A stretch of DNA of 5,886 nt from assembly GCA_937931775.1 (NCBI GenBank), contig CALHAQ010000048.1, positions 1 to 5,886 of the forward strand, read 5' to 3'. Source of the stretch: an uncultured Candidatus Altimarinota bacterium. GTDB lineage: Bacteria > Patescibacteriota > Gracilibacteria > BD1-5 > UBA6164. Shown here piece after piece: positions 1-5,886 of this stretch. Each line of letters begins with the position of its first letter. The stretch's first letter is position 1. The translations under genes were made by a program, and so were the position numbers. The notes under the pieces were generated by a model. It was not told the origin of the DNA. It ran no database searches and saw only the letters and a list, made by a program, of their open reading frames with translations.

Positions 1-188
1 AATTTTTTGAAGGAGTTGTAGGTATGGATAGAACTAAAAAATATAGAGTTTGTTGACCTGCTGGATGAGCAATTCCTATTGTTGGAAACCATAAAACACT
101 TTGAATTTTAGGTCAAGTAGATATCGACGATAAAACTTGAAAACCAAAGTACCCTATTATAAGAAAATTAAAAATAACTTCTCTCTAA
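1..188 (+). CDS. C-terminal fragment of an unrecognised protein
   Basis: The frame whose codons begin at base 3 is open from the window edge to a TAA at 186-188, giving 61 residues of a protein that starts upstream. It contains four TGA codons (54, 66, 102, 138), read as glycine. The segment around them reads CGPAGGAIPIVG and then LGILGQVDI, a Gly/Ile/Val-rich stretch that suggests beta structure. The tail is basic (Lys/Arg-rich) and ends in ITSL. There is no membrane segment. I do not recognise the family. The frame is credible because the TGA codons sit in small-residue contexts and a hairpin terminator follows 22 bases after the stop. The other two + frames are closed by TAG within the first 40 bases. 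Confidence 0.65.
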
Positions 189-210
189 GGATAATCTTTC
201 GAAAAATAAT

Positions 211-243
211 AAAAAATACATATCATAGAGCTATGTATTTTTT
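211..243 (+). terminator. A/T-rich hairpin terminator after the upstream gene
   Basis: A perfect 12-bp stem pairs 211-222 with 232-243 around a 9-base loop (223-231). An A-run leads in and a T-run (238-244) leads out, the form of a rho-independent terminator and possibly a bidirectional one. It lies 22 bases after the stop of the upstream gene. The next start codon (256) is only 12 bases after the stem, so the next gene either starts transcription inside or just after the hairpin or carries the hairpin in its leader. A weak promoter candidate overlaps it: TCGAAA at 199-204, 16 bases, TATCAT at 221-226. The stem is almost entirely A-T, so its strength is uncertain. Confidence 0.6.
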
Positions 244-255
244 TATATCTGAGCT

Positions 256-855
256 ATGAAAAAACAAGTAGTATTTATAAATGGGGCAGTACCAAAAGAA
301 AACTTTGATTCGTATTATGCTTTTTTAGAGGGGAGAGAGTATGATCCATATAAGCAGAAATTTTTAAATTGGAATAAGACTCTTTGAGAGATGCTTTGAG
401 ATGATTATGAATATTTAAGAACTCCATCAGATGGAATAGATTTTGCAGACTATGAAGCTTGGAAAATAATGTTTGAGAAAATGTTTCCGTATTTGAGAGA
501 TGATTTGATTCTTGTGACGACTTCTCTATGAAGTACCTTTATACTGAAATACTTCACAGAAAATGACTTTCCTGTGAATATCAAGAAACTCTTTTTTATA
601 TCTCCTGCAGTGAGTGATACTCCTGATGAAAAACTCTGAAGTTTCTCTTTTAATTTAGAACATACAACTCGTCTTTCTCGCTGGGTTGAAAAAGTATATA
701 TCTATCATAGTCGCGATGATACACTAGTACCCTTTGAACAATCTCTTGAACTTCATAGTTATTTTCCTGACGCAGTATTTCGAGAATTAGATGGAAGAGG
801 ACATTTTTTCCTTGAAGAAAAAATTCCTGAACTAGAAGAAGATATAAAAAGCTAA
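256..855 (+). CDS. RBBP9/YdeN-like alpha/beta serine hydrolase
   Basis: This encodes 199 residues with TGA read as Gly (385, 397, 529, 637) and ends in TAA. The order of features fits the small cytosolic RBBP9/YdeN alpha/beta hydrolases (about 185-200 residues). The N-terminal strand QVVFING is followed by a substrate-side region rich in Tyr and Trp. The nucleophile elbow is VTTSLGS (Ser90, with Gly92 encoded by TGA). An acid loop SRDDTLVPF follows (Asp154/155; Asp155 has the usual spacing to Pro159), and then GRGHFF with His183. Ser-Asp-His would be the catalytic triad. The substrate is unknown; family members are carboxylesterases or peptidase-like hydrolases. An oddity is that the first Gly of the usual GxSxG is Thr88. 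The ATG at 256 is the only plausible start; no Shine-Dalgarno sequence precedes it. There is no signal peptide or membrane segment. galU follows after 63 bases and no functional link between them is evident. Confidence 0.88.
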
Positions 856-865
856 AAACACCTTG

Positions 866-883
866 GAGAAAGCTACTTTTCTC
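866..883 (+). other. Weak hairpin between hydrolase and galU
   Basis: GAGAAA (866-871) and TTTCTC (878-883) form a 6-bp stem with a 6-base loop, 10 bases after the hydrolase stop. No U-tract follows, so it is a poor rho-independent terminator. It may only slow polymerase or protect the 3' end, or it may be chance. Confidence 0.25.
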
Positions 884-900
884 GTATCCTTATGTGTAAG

Positions 901-918
901 TATTTATCATAAATATTC
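901..918 (+). promoter_or_regulatory. Putative galU -10 region inside a 15-base palindrome
   Basis: The hexamer TATCAT (905-910; 5 of 6 matches to TATAAT) ends exactly 8 bases before the galU ATG, so transcription would begin at or next to the start codon. It lies inside an odd palindrome at 901-915 (TATTTAT, central C, ATAAATA). No convincing -35 is seen at 16-17 bases upstream. No Shine-Dalgarno sequence lies between this site and the ATG. The same 8-base spacing occurs before yvcK, which is the main reason for proposing it. Confidence 0.35.
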
Positions 919-1779
919 ATGAAAAAAATAACAAAATGTGTAATTCCCGCAGCTGGTATGGGAACAAGATTTCTCCCAGCTACTAAAGCTCTCCCAAAAG
1001 AGATGTTTCCTATTGTAGATAAACCAGTGATGCAGTATCTTGTGGAAGAGGCAATATCTGCAGGATGCACGGAAATTATTATCGTAACAGGACGAAGTAA
1101 AAGAGCCATAGAAGATCATTTTGATTCTAATCCTGAACTAGAGCAAAGACTAGGTGATAGTGGTAAATTTGACTATCTTAAAAAAGTAAAATGACTCAAT
1201 GATATGGCAAACATTGTATATGTTCGTCAACCATATCCAAAGGGTGATGGGGACGCTATACTCAGGACTAAAAATCTTATTGGTGATGAACCATTTTTGG
1301 TACTTTTTGGTGATGATATCATAGATAATGACCCTACTGCTGCAGAACAACTCATCCGGAAACACGAAGAAACTCATGCCCCAATAATAGCAACAGTTTG
1401 AGTAGAAAATGAGGAAGTTTCAAATTATGGAATCCTTGAATGAGAACAAGATTGAGATACAACAAAGGTCACAAGATTCTTAGAAAAACCAAAAGCAGCA
1501 GAAACTGATTCACGTACAGCTGTAATTGGGAAGTATGTACTTACGGGAGATATATTTACATATCTAGAAAATGCTAAATCAAGTGTTTGAGATGGAGAAA
1601 TTCGGCTCGCAGATGCATTTATTGCTATGCAAAAAGATAGAGATATATATGGTCTTCAGGTAGAATGAACGAGATATGATGCTGGAAGTAAGGTATGATA
1701 TCTCAAAGCATGTATAGCATATGCGATGAAAGATAAAACTATTGCAAATGAGATGCAAGATTTTTTAAAAACAATATAG
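919..1779 (+). CDS. galU: UTP--glucose-1-phosphate uridylyltransferase (GalU)
   Basis: GalU makes UDP-glucose from UTP and glucose-1-phosphate in the cytoplasm, feeding glycan and envelope synthesis. The product is 286 residues, against about 290-300 for the family, with seven TGA-Gly codons (1192, 1399, 1441, 1453, 1588, 1666, 1696). The N-terminal nucleotide-binding motif runs IPAAGMGTRFLPATKALPKE, followed by MFPIVDKPVMQYLVEEA. Further along come FGDDI (130-134), SNYGILE, FLEKPKA, IGKYVL, GDGEIRLADA and a C-terminal EGTRYDAGSKVGYLKA. In that last motif both the Gly of EG (250) and the Gly of VGY (260) are TGA. At the position of the usual GLGHA the sequence has GDGDA (109-113), so the family His is Asp. 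The gene ends in TAG only 3 bases before pgi, so the two are almost certainly cotranscribed. The ATG at 919 lacks a Shine-Dalgarno sequence and may head a leaderless mRNA. Confidence 0.96.
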
Positions 1780-1782
1780 AAG

Positions 1783-3036
1783 ATGATATCATTAGATATA
1801 GGAAATACTGAAATCCCAGAAATTTCTCAGGAAAGATCCAGAAAAATAGTGAAAGACCTACTCATGAAGCGAGATGATCTAGGATTTATAGATGTAGATG
1901 TATCAACCGATACAAAGGCTATCAACATATATGTAGATAATATAAAAGATAATATTGATACTATTGTCATTCTCGGTATAGGAGGAAGTGCTCTCGGGAC
2001 AAAAGCTCTTTTAGAATCACTGTGTGGAAAATATTATAATGAAAATCAGGATAAGCAGGGAAAGAATATATATGTTCTTGATAATATAGATCCGGATACA
2101 TTTCATGATATTGAAGGACTTATTGATATCTCTCGAACACTTTTTGTATGTATCTCAAAATCAGGTGGAACAATAGAAACACTCTCAGAGTATGTATACT
2201 ATAGAGAAAAATGTAAACAAGAAGTTTCTGACTGGCAGAAACATTTTTGTTTCATCGTAGGGGAGAATTGCTCCATGAAACAAGAGCTAGAAAAAGACTT
2301 TCAGACATTTTATATTCCAGAAAATATTTGAGGAAGATTTTCGGTATTTACACCAGTATGACTCCTGCCAATGGCTTTTGTAGGAAAAGATATAGATCAG
2401 TTTCTCTCTGGAATATCTGAGATGAAAACTTCTCTTCTATCTTCTGATCATGATGAAAATATAGCGTTGCAGCTCGCACATACTCAGTATAAATATTATA
2501 GAGAAGGGAAGAATATCACAGTCTTTTTTCCGTATTCAAGCCGCATGTTTCAAGTGGGAGAGTGGTATAAGCAACTTATGGGAGAAAGTATTGGAAAAAA
2601 TTGAGAGGGCATTACTCTTACGAGTTCTCTTTGAGTTACGGATCAACATTCACAACTCCAACTCTATCAAGATGGTCCTGCTGATAAACTCTTTCTGACA
2701 CTTTGAGTATCAGACCCGAGTAATGATATACAGATAGATGCTTCATTTCCATGACTCACATTTAAAAAACTTTTAGAAATAGAAAAATATGGAACACAGA
2801 CTTCACTCAAAAATGAAGAAATTCCTGTATGCTCTATAAATATTGAAAAACTTGATGAGAAGCATATTGCGCAACTACTCTATATTTTTATGTTTCAGAT
2901 AGCCTACCTAGGAGAATTATTTCAGATAAACGCGTTTGATCAACCAGGAGTAGAAAAATCAAAAATTATTACAAAACAAAAACTTGTAGAAGAATTTGGA
3001 GATATAGATCTATTTTCTAAAGCGTTCCCCTCTTAG
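1783..3036 (+). CDS. pgi: Glucose-6-phosphate isomerase (Pgi)
   Basis: Pgi interconverts glucose-6-phosphate and fructose-6-phosphate in the cytoplasm. The product is 417 residues, a little shorter than the ~450-residue Bacillus-type enzyme, with six TGA-Gly codons (2329, 2359, 2602, 2632, 2704, 2752). The first sugar-isomerase domain has LGIGGSALG (64-72) and the phosphate-binding SKSGGT (125-130). Signature 1 is ENIGGRFSVFTPVG; its first Gly (183) is TGA and Arg185 follows. The catalytic-base region is GESIGKNGEGI with Glu268 and a TGA-coded Gly274. His289 lies in TDQHSQ. Signature 2 is GELFQINAFDQPGVEKSK, ending in the active-site Lys394. All key residues are present, so it should be active. 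The gene is second in a two-gene unit, 3 bases after the galU stop. The region before its ATG has no Shine-Dalgarno sequence, so translation may be coupled to galU. A standard-code reading would break it into several pieces. Confidence 0.97.
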
Positions 3037-3054
3037 ATCCAGGATTATTAATAA

Positions 3055-3082
3055 TTGACATATATATTTATTATAATATAAT
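3055..3082 (+). promoter_or_regulatory. Consensus sigma-70-type promoter for the orphan gene
   Basis: TTGACA (3055-3060) and TATAAT (3077-3082) match both consensus hexamers perfectly with a 16-base spacer. It begins 18 bases after the pgi stop and points at the ATG at 3113; the predicted start is near 3089. The -10 lies inside the left arm of a perfect palindrome. Overlapping copies of TATAAT at 3072-3077 and 3092-3097 reflect the A/T-only composition, so the exact -10 is not certain. Confidence 0.65.
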
Positions 3083-3107
3083 TCATTATATTATAATAAA
3101 TATATAT
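3060..3107. repeat. Perfect long A/T-only inverted repeat over the promoter
   Basis: The left arm 3061-3082 is the exact reverse complement of the right arm 3085-3106, with only TC (3083-3084) between them. One further A-T pair (3060/3107) makes 23 bp. Both arms consist only of A and T. The repeat spans the -10 hexamer and the predicted transcription start, and ends 5 bases before the ATG at 3113. It could be a repressor operator, a cruciform or melting element, or a terminator for pgi read-through. It lacks a GC-rich stem, which makes a terminator role less likely. A transcript starting near 3089 would hold only part of the right arm and could not form the hairpin. Confidence 0.85.
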
Positions 3108-3112
3108 TTAAC

Positions 3113-3841
3113 ATGTTACTAGATAAAATTTCGGATTCAGTCCCAAATGATAATCCTACAAAGAAGCTACTGGCAATTCTTATATGTACTTTAGAGCAGA
3201 ATAACTTTAGCTGATGAGTAGAAGATTTTTCTGATGAATTACTTTTATTACAAGAAGCATTAGAAAAAAAAGATGTGTCATTTGAAAGTGTTTTATCTTT
3301 GAAGTGAGAGGAATTAATTACAGAGCTAACAAACTGTTTTGAGAAAAACTTTGCTTTAGATGTAAAGTTTTTACATGACGTTCGAAAATGTGTAAATGAA
3401 TGTATGGAAGATTCTTTTGATGTACAGCAAAGAAAGATGATGCTTCGTGATGATTTTGATTGGATACCAGATAATATTAAAGAAACGATAAAGTTTTCTA
3501 ATAAAGCAGTTCAGATAGGAAAGTATATATTTGATTTAAATGATCATGATGAAGGTTGTGTTTTAGAGCAGGCAAATGCATATATGCACAAAATTCCAGA
3601 TATGGAGGTATTGAAATGTATTCGTGAACACATTTGATGATCTAAGGAACAGTATATAGACTTTATGAGACGGATTATGAAAATGAATGAGTCTCTTTAC
3701 TTTACCAGTTCGAAAGGTAATAATCTAATATATCTATTTTTGTTCATCAAGGATGAAAACCTAGGTGAAAGCTCATATAGTATATGGGATGACAATAAAG
3801 GCCCGAATGCTGCTATAAGGTTTCTAAGAAGTACCCTATAG
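3113..3841 (+). CDS. Orphan hypothetical protein, 242 residues
   Basis: I do not recognise this family. With TGA as Gly (3212, 3215, 3305, 3635, 3638) the frame is open from ATG 3113 to TAG 3839-3841. Two TGA codons occur as adjacent pairs, giving Gly-Gly at residues 34-35 and 175-176. The predicted protein is soluble and mostly helical, with acidic stretches (VEDFSDELLLLQEALEKKD), six Cys and no signal peptide or membrane helix. The middle holds a Trp/Pro element (DDFDWIPDNIKE) and the end a compact segment SIWDDNKGPNAAIRFL. Leucine codon use is unlike its neighbours: none of 28 Leu codons is CTC, against 9 CTC in yvcK and about a dozen in pgi, while TTA (12) and CTA (8) dominate. It stands alone behind its own consensus promoter and palindrome. 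This may reflect separate origin or low expression; function unknown. Confidence 0.8.
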
Positions 3842-3857
3842 CTTTTTCAGAAGTATC

Positions 3858-3885
3858 TTGAAACTATTTTTTATTCATATATACT
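3858..3885 (+). promoter_or_regulatory. Putative yvcK promoter
   Basis: TTGAAA (3858-3863; 5 of 6) and TATACT (3880-3885; 5 of 6) are separated by 16 bases, the same spacing as the consensus promoter before the orphan gene. The -10 ends 8 bases before the yvcK ATG (3894), so the start would be at or within a base or two of the ATG and the mRNA would be leaderless. No Shine-Dalgarno sequence is present, which agrees with this. Confidence 0.5.
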
Positions 3886-3910
3886 TCATACATATGAATA
3901 AAAAAATAGT
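3863..3910. repeat. Inverted repeat spanning yvcK promoter and start codon
   Basis: The left arm 3863-3880 (ending TATTCATAT) pairs with the right arm 3892-3910 (starting ATATGAATA) over 18 bp with one extra A bulged in the right arm. The loop is 11 bases (3881-3891). The right arm contains the yvcK ATG and its first codons; the left arm contains the space between -35 and -10. RNA reading through from the orphan gene could fold and hide the start codon, while a leaderless yvcK mRNA would lack the left arm. It could also be a terminator for the orphan gene. Confidence 0.6.
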
Positions 3911-5033
3911 AACCATCTGAGGAGGAAATGGGCAATCAAATTTGCTCGATGCTCTATATCAATATGGAGGTGATAACTTTGAAATATCGTCTATTGTTTC
4001 TATGAGTGACGATGGTAGGACTACAGGGGAACTCATGAGGAAATTTCAAGATGAGTTAGGACTCCATTTACCACCTCCAGGGGACCTGAGAAGATGTCTC
4101 TTTATGATGTCATGATCACCAAAAAGAGATGAATTTCAACAGTATTTAGAAACTGTAATAGAACGAGATTTTCAGATAGCAGATATTTCTGTTTGAGAAT
4201 ATTTTACTATGGTTGGAGCAGGAAGTGATTTTCTTCAGCAAGTATGAAGGATTTGAGGGGATCAGATATTAGATTTTAAACTCCCTCTTCATTCAAGTAT
4301 TAAGTGACATAAAGTTTGAAATATACTCATGGCAAATCTCTATTATAACCTTGATCAGAATTATAATGCTATGCTTAAGATAATGCATATTCTTTTAGAG
4401 GTAGATGCAAATATTATTCCTGTGACAACGAAAAAGGCTTACATAAAAGCCATACTTGGAAATGGAGAAGTAATAGAAAGCCAAGATAGGATATCAAATG
4501 TAGCTTCTTATACCTCTGGTATTGCAGACCTCGAACTTATGGAGGACTCTAAAAATGCAGGAGGACATGAAGATGTATTTCGAGCAGTGAGAAAAGCTGA
4601 GTATATTGTCATATCTCCAGGAGATCTATTCACTTCTACGATTTCGAATTTTGTAATATGAGGAGTAAAGCAACTTATTAAGAAAGCTGATGCAAAGATT
4701 ATTTATATAGGAAACAATACGAATAAGTGATGAGAAACTCAAGGACTTACATGTCTTGACTTTATTAATAAGATAGAGAGGTTTTTAGGACGAAGAATAG
4801 ATATATATATATGTAATAATAAAAAACTTGAACTATCTGAGCAACAGCGAGAAAGATTTCAGAATAGTGTATCAGTAAAATGAGGAGATTTTTTATATTT
4901 GAGTGATGGTGAAAAACTTGAACTTAAAAGGAGAAAAATTCAATACATAGAGTCAGACTTACTAGATAGGGAGAGTTTCTATAAACATGATAAAAAGTCT
5001 CTTGCAAGAGAGCTCAAAAAAGCACTTATTTAA
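3894..5033 (+). CDS. yvcK: YvcK/CofD-family UDP-sugar-binding protein
   Basis: YvcK (gluconeogenesis factor) is a CofD-like cytosolic protein that binds UDP-sugars. In Bacillus it is needed for cell-wall synthesis and shape on gluconeogenic carbon. The product is 379 residues with eleven TGA-Gly codons (3918, 4113, 4194, 4245, 4254, 4305, 4317, 4659, 4728, 4731, 4881), longer than the ~320 residues usual for the family. Motifs in order: TIGGGNGQSNLL, where Gly9 is TGA; SMSDDGRTTGEL with Asp39-Asp40; PPGDLRRCL (61-69); GHKVGN (138-143), both Gly encoded by TGA; SPGDLFTSTISNFVIGG (241-257); NKGGETQGL, where Gly279-280 are TGA-TGA. The last ~70 residues are charged and beyond the best-conserved part. 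It has its own putative promoter and a start codon within an inverted repeat. Its stop overlaps the stop of the convergent minus-strand gene. The nearby galU, which makes UDP-glucose, supports a sugar-nucleotide role by inference. Confidence 0.92.
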
Positions 5034-5632
5034 ATATTCTTAAATCAATTATACTCTCATTTTCCAGTTATCATGAGGTATATATGGTATGGAGTAAGAA
5101 GGATTCATTTTCCAAGTCAGTAAGTGAAGAGAATAATAGCCTCAGTTGTATCTATTAATCATATTACTGCTCAAATTAATTCATCTCATATATTTTTTGG
5201 ATCATAAGCTTTGTTTAATATTGTTTTTGGAAGAATTTTTTTGGAACTAGAGTATAGGTGAATATCAGGATTATAAGAAGAGGTATCAAGTGAGTCTTTA
5301 AGCGATTCGATTTCAGATTTTGAGAGTGATTCGATTTGAGATTTTGCATTATCTATAGCTTTAAGAAGATGTGAGAAATTAATGGTATTCTTACTTTTTA
5401 TAGAGTTTTTAAGAGAATCTAGACTGCCAGAAGTAGATGATGATATAAGTTGTTTCACTCTAGATATATCAATTCAAAATTCTTTGGAGATTTCACTTGC
5501 AAGATTCTCGAGGAGGTTTGATGTCTGTGAACTCAGTTTCTTTGACTCAAAAAAATCTTCACGAGAATCTATAGCTCTTTTATTCTTTTTCTTTTCGTAT
5601 CTTTGATTGTTATCTTGTTGCTCGATTCACAT
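5030..5632 (-). CDS. Hypothetical protein with Gly-rich hydrophobic C-terminus
   Basis: I do not recognise this family. Reading TGA as Gly gives 200 residues from ATG (complement of 5630-5632) to TAA (complement of 5030-5032). The N-terminal ~145 residues are polar and rich in Ser, Lys and Glu, beginning with a basic stretch (RYEKKKNKR). They include an octad repeat KS(Q/E)IESL(S/K) at 97-112 that suggests a short coiled coil. From about residue 149 the protein turns hydrophobic and Gly-rich: IGAVIGLI, a short acidic DTTE, IILFTYGLGKGILL, then IYLMITG. This could be one or two membrane helices with GxxxG packing (Gly154/158 and Gly172/176). Seven of nine TGA-Gly codons lie in these last 52 residues, so standard-code annotation would lose the whole domain. 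It starts 18 bases after the stop of the upstream TPR gene and is probably cotranscribed with it. No Shine-Dalgarno sequence precedes the ATG. Confidence 0.8.
5304..5346 (-). repeat. Tandem 8-codon repeat inside the minus-strand gene
   Basis: Two 19-base copies (5304-5322 and 5328-5346) differ at one base and are offset by 24 bases, exactly eight codons. On the minus strand they encode KSQIESLS followed by KSEIESLK (residues 97-112). The unit looks like a recent in-frame duplication in a helical, coiled-coil-like region. Confidence 0.75.
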
Positions 5633-5650
5633 TTTTGTAAAGATAAGATA

Positions 5651-5886
5651 TTATTTCTCTGTGAGTTTTTCTATTTCCTTTTGTGCATTTATCGCAAACT
5701 CACTTTTAGGAGCAAGTTTTAGGATAGTTTTAAAATATATTATAGCCTCTCCTTTATTTCATAATTCTAAAGCATTATATCAAAGATTTATTAAAATGAA
5801 AGGATCTTCAGGATGGAGTTCTATTCATGTATTTAGTATTGCTGATGATTCTTCTATATTTCATTGCTCTCTTAGTATCCATCATT
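5651..5886 (-). CDS. TPR-repeat protein, C-terminal part
   Basis: The frame enters from the right edge (first full codon is the complement of 5884-5882) and ends in TAA at the complement of 5653-5651, giving 77 residues. It has five TGA-Gly codons. The end of one helix-turn-helix unit (EESSAILNTGIELHPED) is followed by a near-canonical tetratricopeptide unit: NLGYNALELGNKGEA, then IIYFKTILKLAPKS. The TPR consensus Gly positions in NLGY and ELGN are both encoded by TGA; the Ala, Phe/Tyr and Pro positions are filled. The tail EFAINAQKEIEKLTEK is probably a capping helix. TPR proteins are scaffolds for protein-protein contacts; the partner is unknown, but the gene directly downstream (18 bases) with its membrane-like tail is a candidate. 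The N-terminus and any signal peptide lie outside the window. Confidence 0.88.

Noticed and set aside
873..1377. Minus-strand open frames over galU (873-1109, 907-1119, 1150-1377)
   Set aside because: They lie opposite the conserved GalU coding sequence, have no recognisable protein features, and are by-products of the AT-rich coding strand.
3850..3887. GAAGTAT / ATACTTC 7-bp inverted repeat around the yvcK promoter
   Set aside because: Short arms 24 bases apart in AT-rich DNA are likely chance, and the longer overlapping repeat 3863-3910 explains the structure better.
3920..3930. AGGAGG (3920-3925) followed by ATG at 3928 as an internal start
   Set aside because: These bases encode the conserved GGGNG loop of YvcK; the ATG is in another frame that closes within about 60 codons.
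4799..4812. Run of alternating AT as a microsatellite
   Set aside because: It is short and fully accounted for by the YvcK codons for RIDIYIC.
919..5033. galU, pgi and yvcK as pseudogenes with many nonsense mutations
   Set aside because: All interruptions are TGA, never TAA or TAG, and they sit on Gly columns; the catalytic motifs are intact and in frame across each TGA.
5382..5606. Plus-strand open frame of 74 codons
   Set aside because: It is the shadow of the minus-strand 200-residue gene, which continues through it with a coherent polar, repeat-bearing sequence.
1..5886. TGA as Trp (Mycoplasma-type code 4) or selenocysteine
   Set aside because: TGA aligns with conserved Gly, not Trp; TGG is still used for Trp in the hydrolase, Pgi and the orphan gene; 51 sites are far too many for selenocysteine.

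Overview
This AT-rich window comes from a bacterium that reads UGA as glycine (NCBI translation table 25). That points to the Gracilibacteria (BD1-5) / Absconditabacteria (SR1) branch of the Candidate Phyla Radiation. Under the standard code the genes fall into fragments. With TGA as Gly, eight coherent reading frames appear, carrying 51 in-frame TGA codons, and all eight end in TAA or TAG. TGA falls on family-invariant glycines: the first Gly of the phosphoglucose isomerase GGRFS signature, both Gly of the YvcK GHxxGN motif, the DxGxKxGY motif of GalU, and TPR Gly positions. The window alone cannot separate Gracilibacteria from Absconditabacteria.

Layout. Bases 1-188 hold the C-terminal end of an unrecognised + strand gene, followed by an A/T-rich hairpin terminator (211-243). 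Bases 256-855 encode a small RBBP9/YdeN-like alpha/beta hydrolase. Bases 919-3036 are a two-gene unit: galU (UTP-glucose-1-phosphate uridylyltransferase) and, 3 bases after its stop, pgi (glucose-6-phosphate isomerase). Next comes a consensus promoter lying in a perfect 46-bp palindrome. It precedes an orphan 242-residue gene (3113-3841) whose leucine codon use differs from that of its neighbours. Bases 3894-5033 encode a YvcK/CofD-family protein whose start codon lies inside a long inverted repeat. On the minus strand, a TPR protein (partial, 5886-5651) is followed by a 200-residue protein with a glycine-rich hydrophobic C-terminus (5632-5030). The stop of that last gene overlaps the yvcK stop tail to tail by 4 bp.

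How the genes may work together. Pgi interconverts fructose-6-P and glucose-6-P. GalU turns glucose-1-P into UDP-glucose. YvcK proteins bind UDP-sugars and influence carbon flux into the cell wall in Firmicutes. The core of the window is therefore sugar-nucleotide and envelope-precursor metabolism, although no phosphoglucomutase is seen here to join Pgi to GalU. None of the six complete genes has a clear Shine-Dalgarno sequence. Two of them (galU, yvcK) have a -10-like hexamer ending exactly 8 bases before the ATG, which suggests leaderless transcripts. No tRNA, rRNA, CRISPR array or mobile element was seen, and no gene-free stretch exceeds 80 bases.
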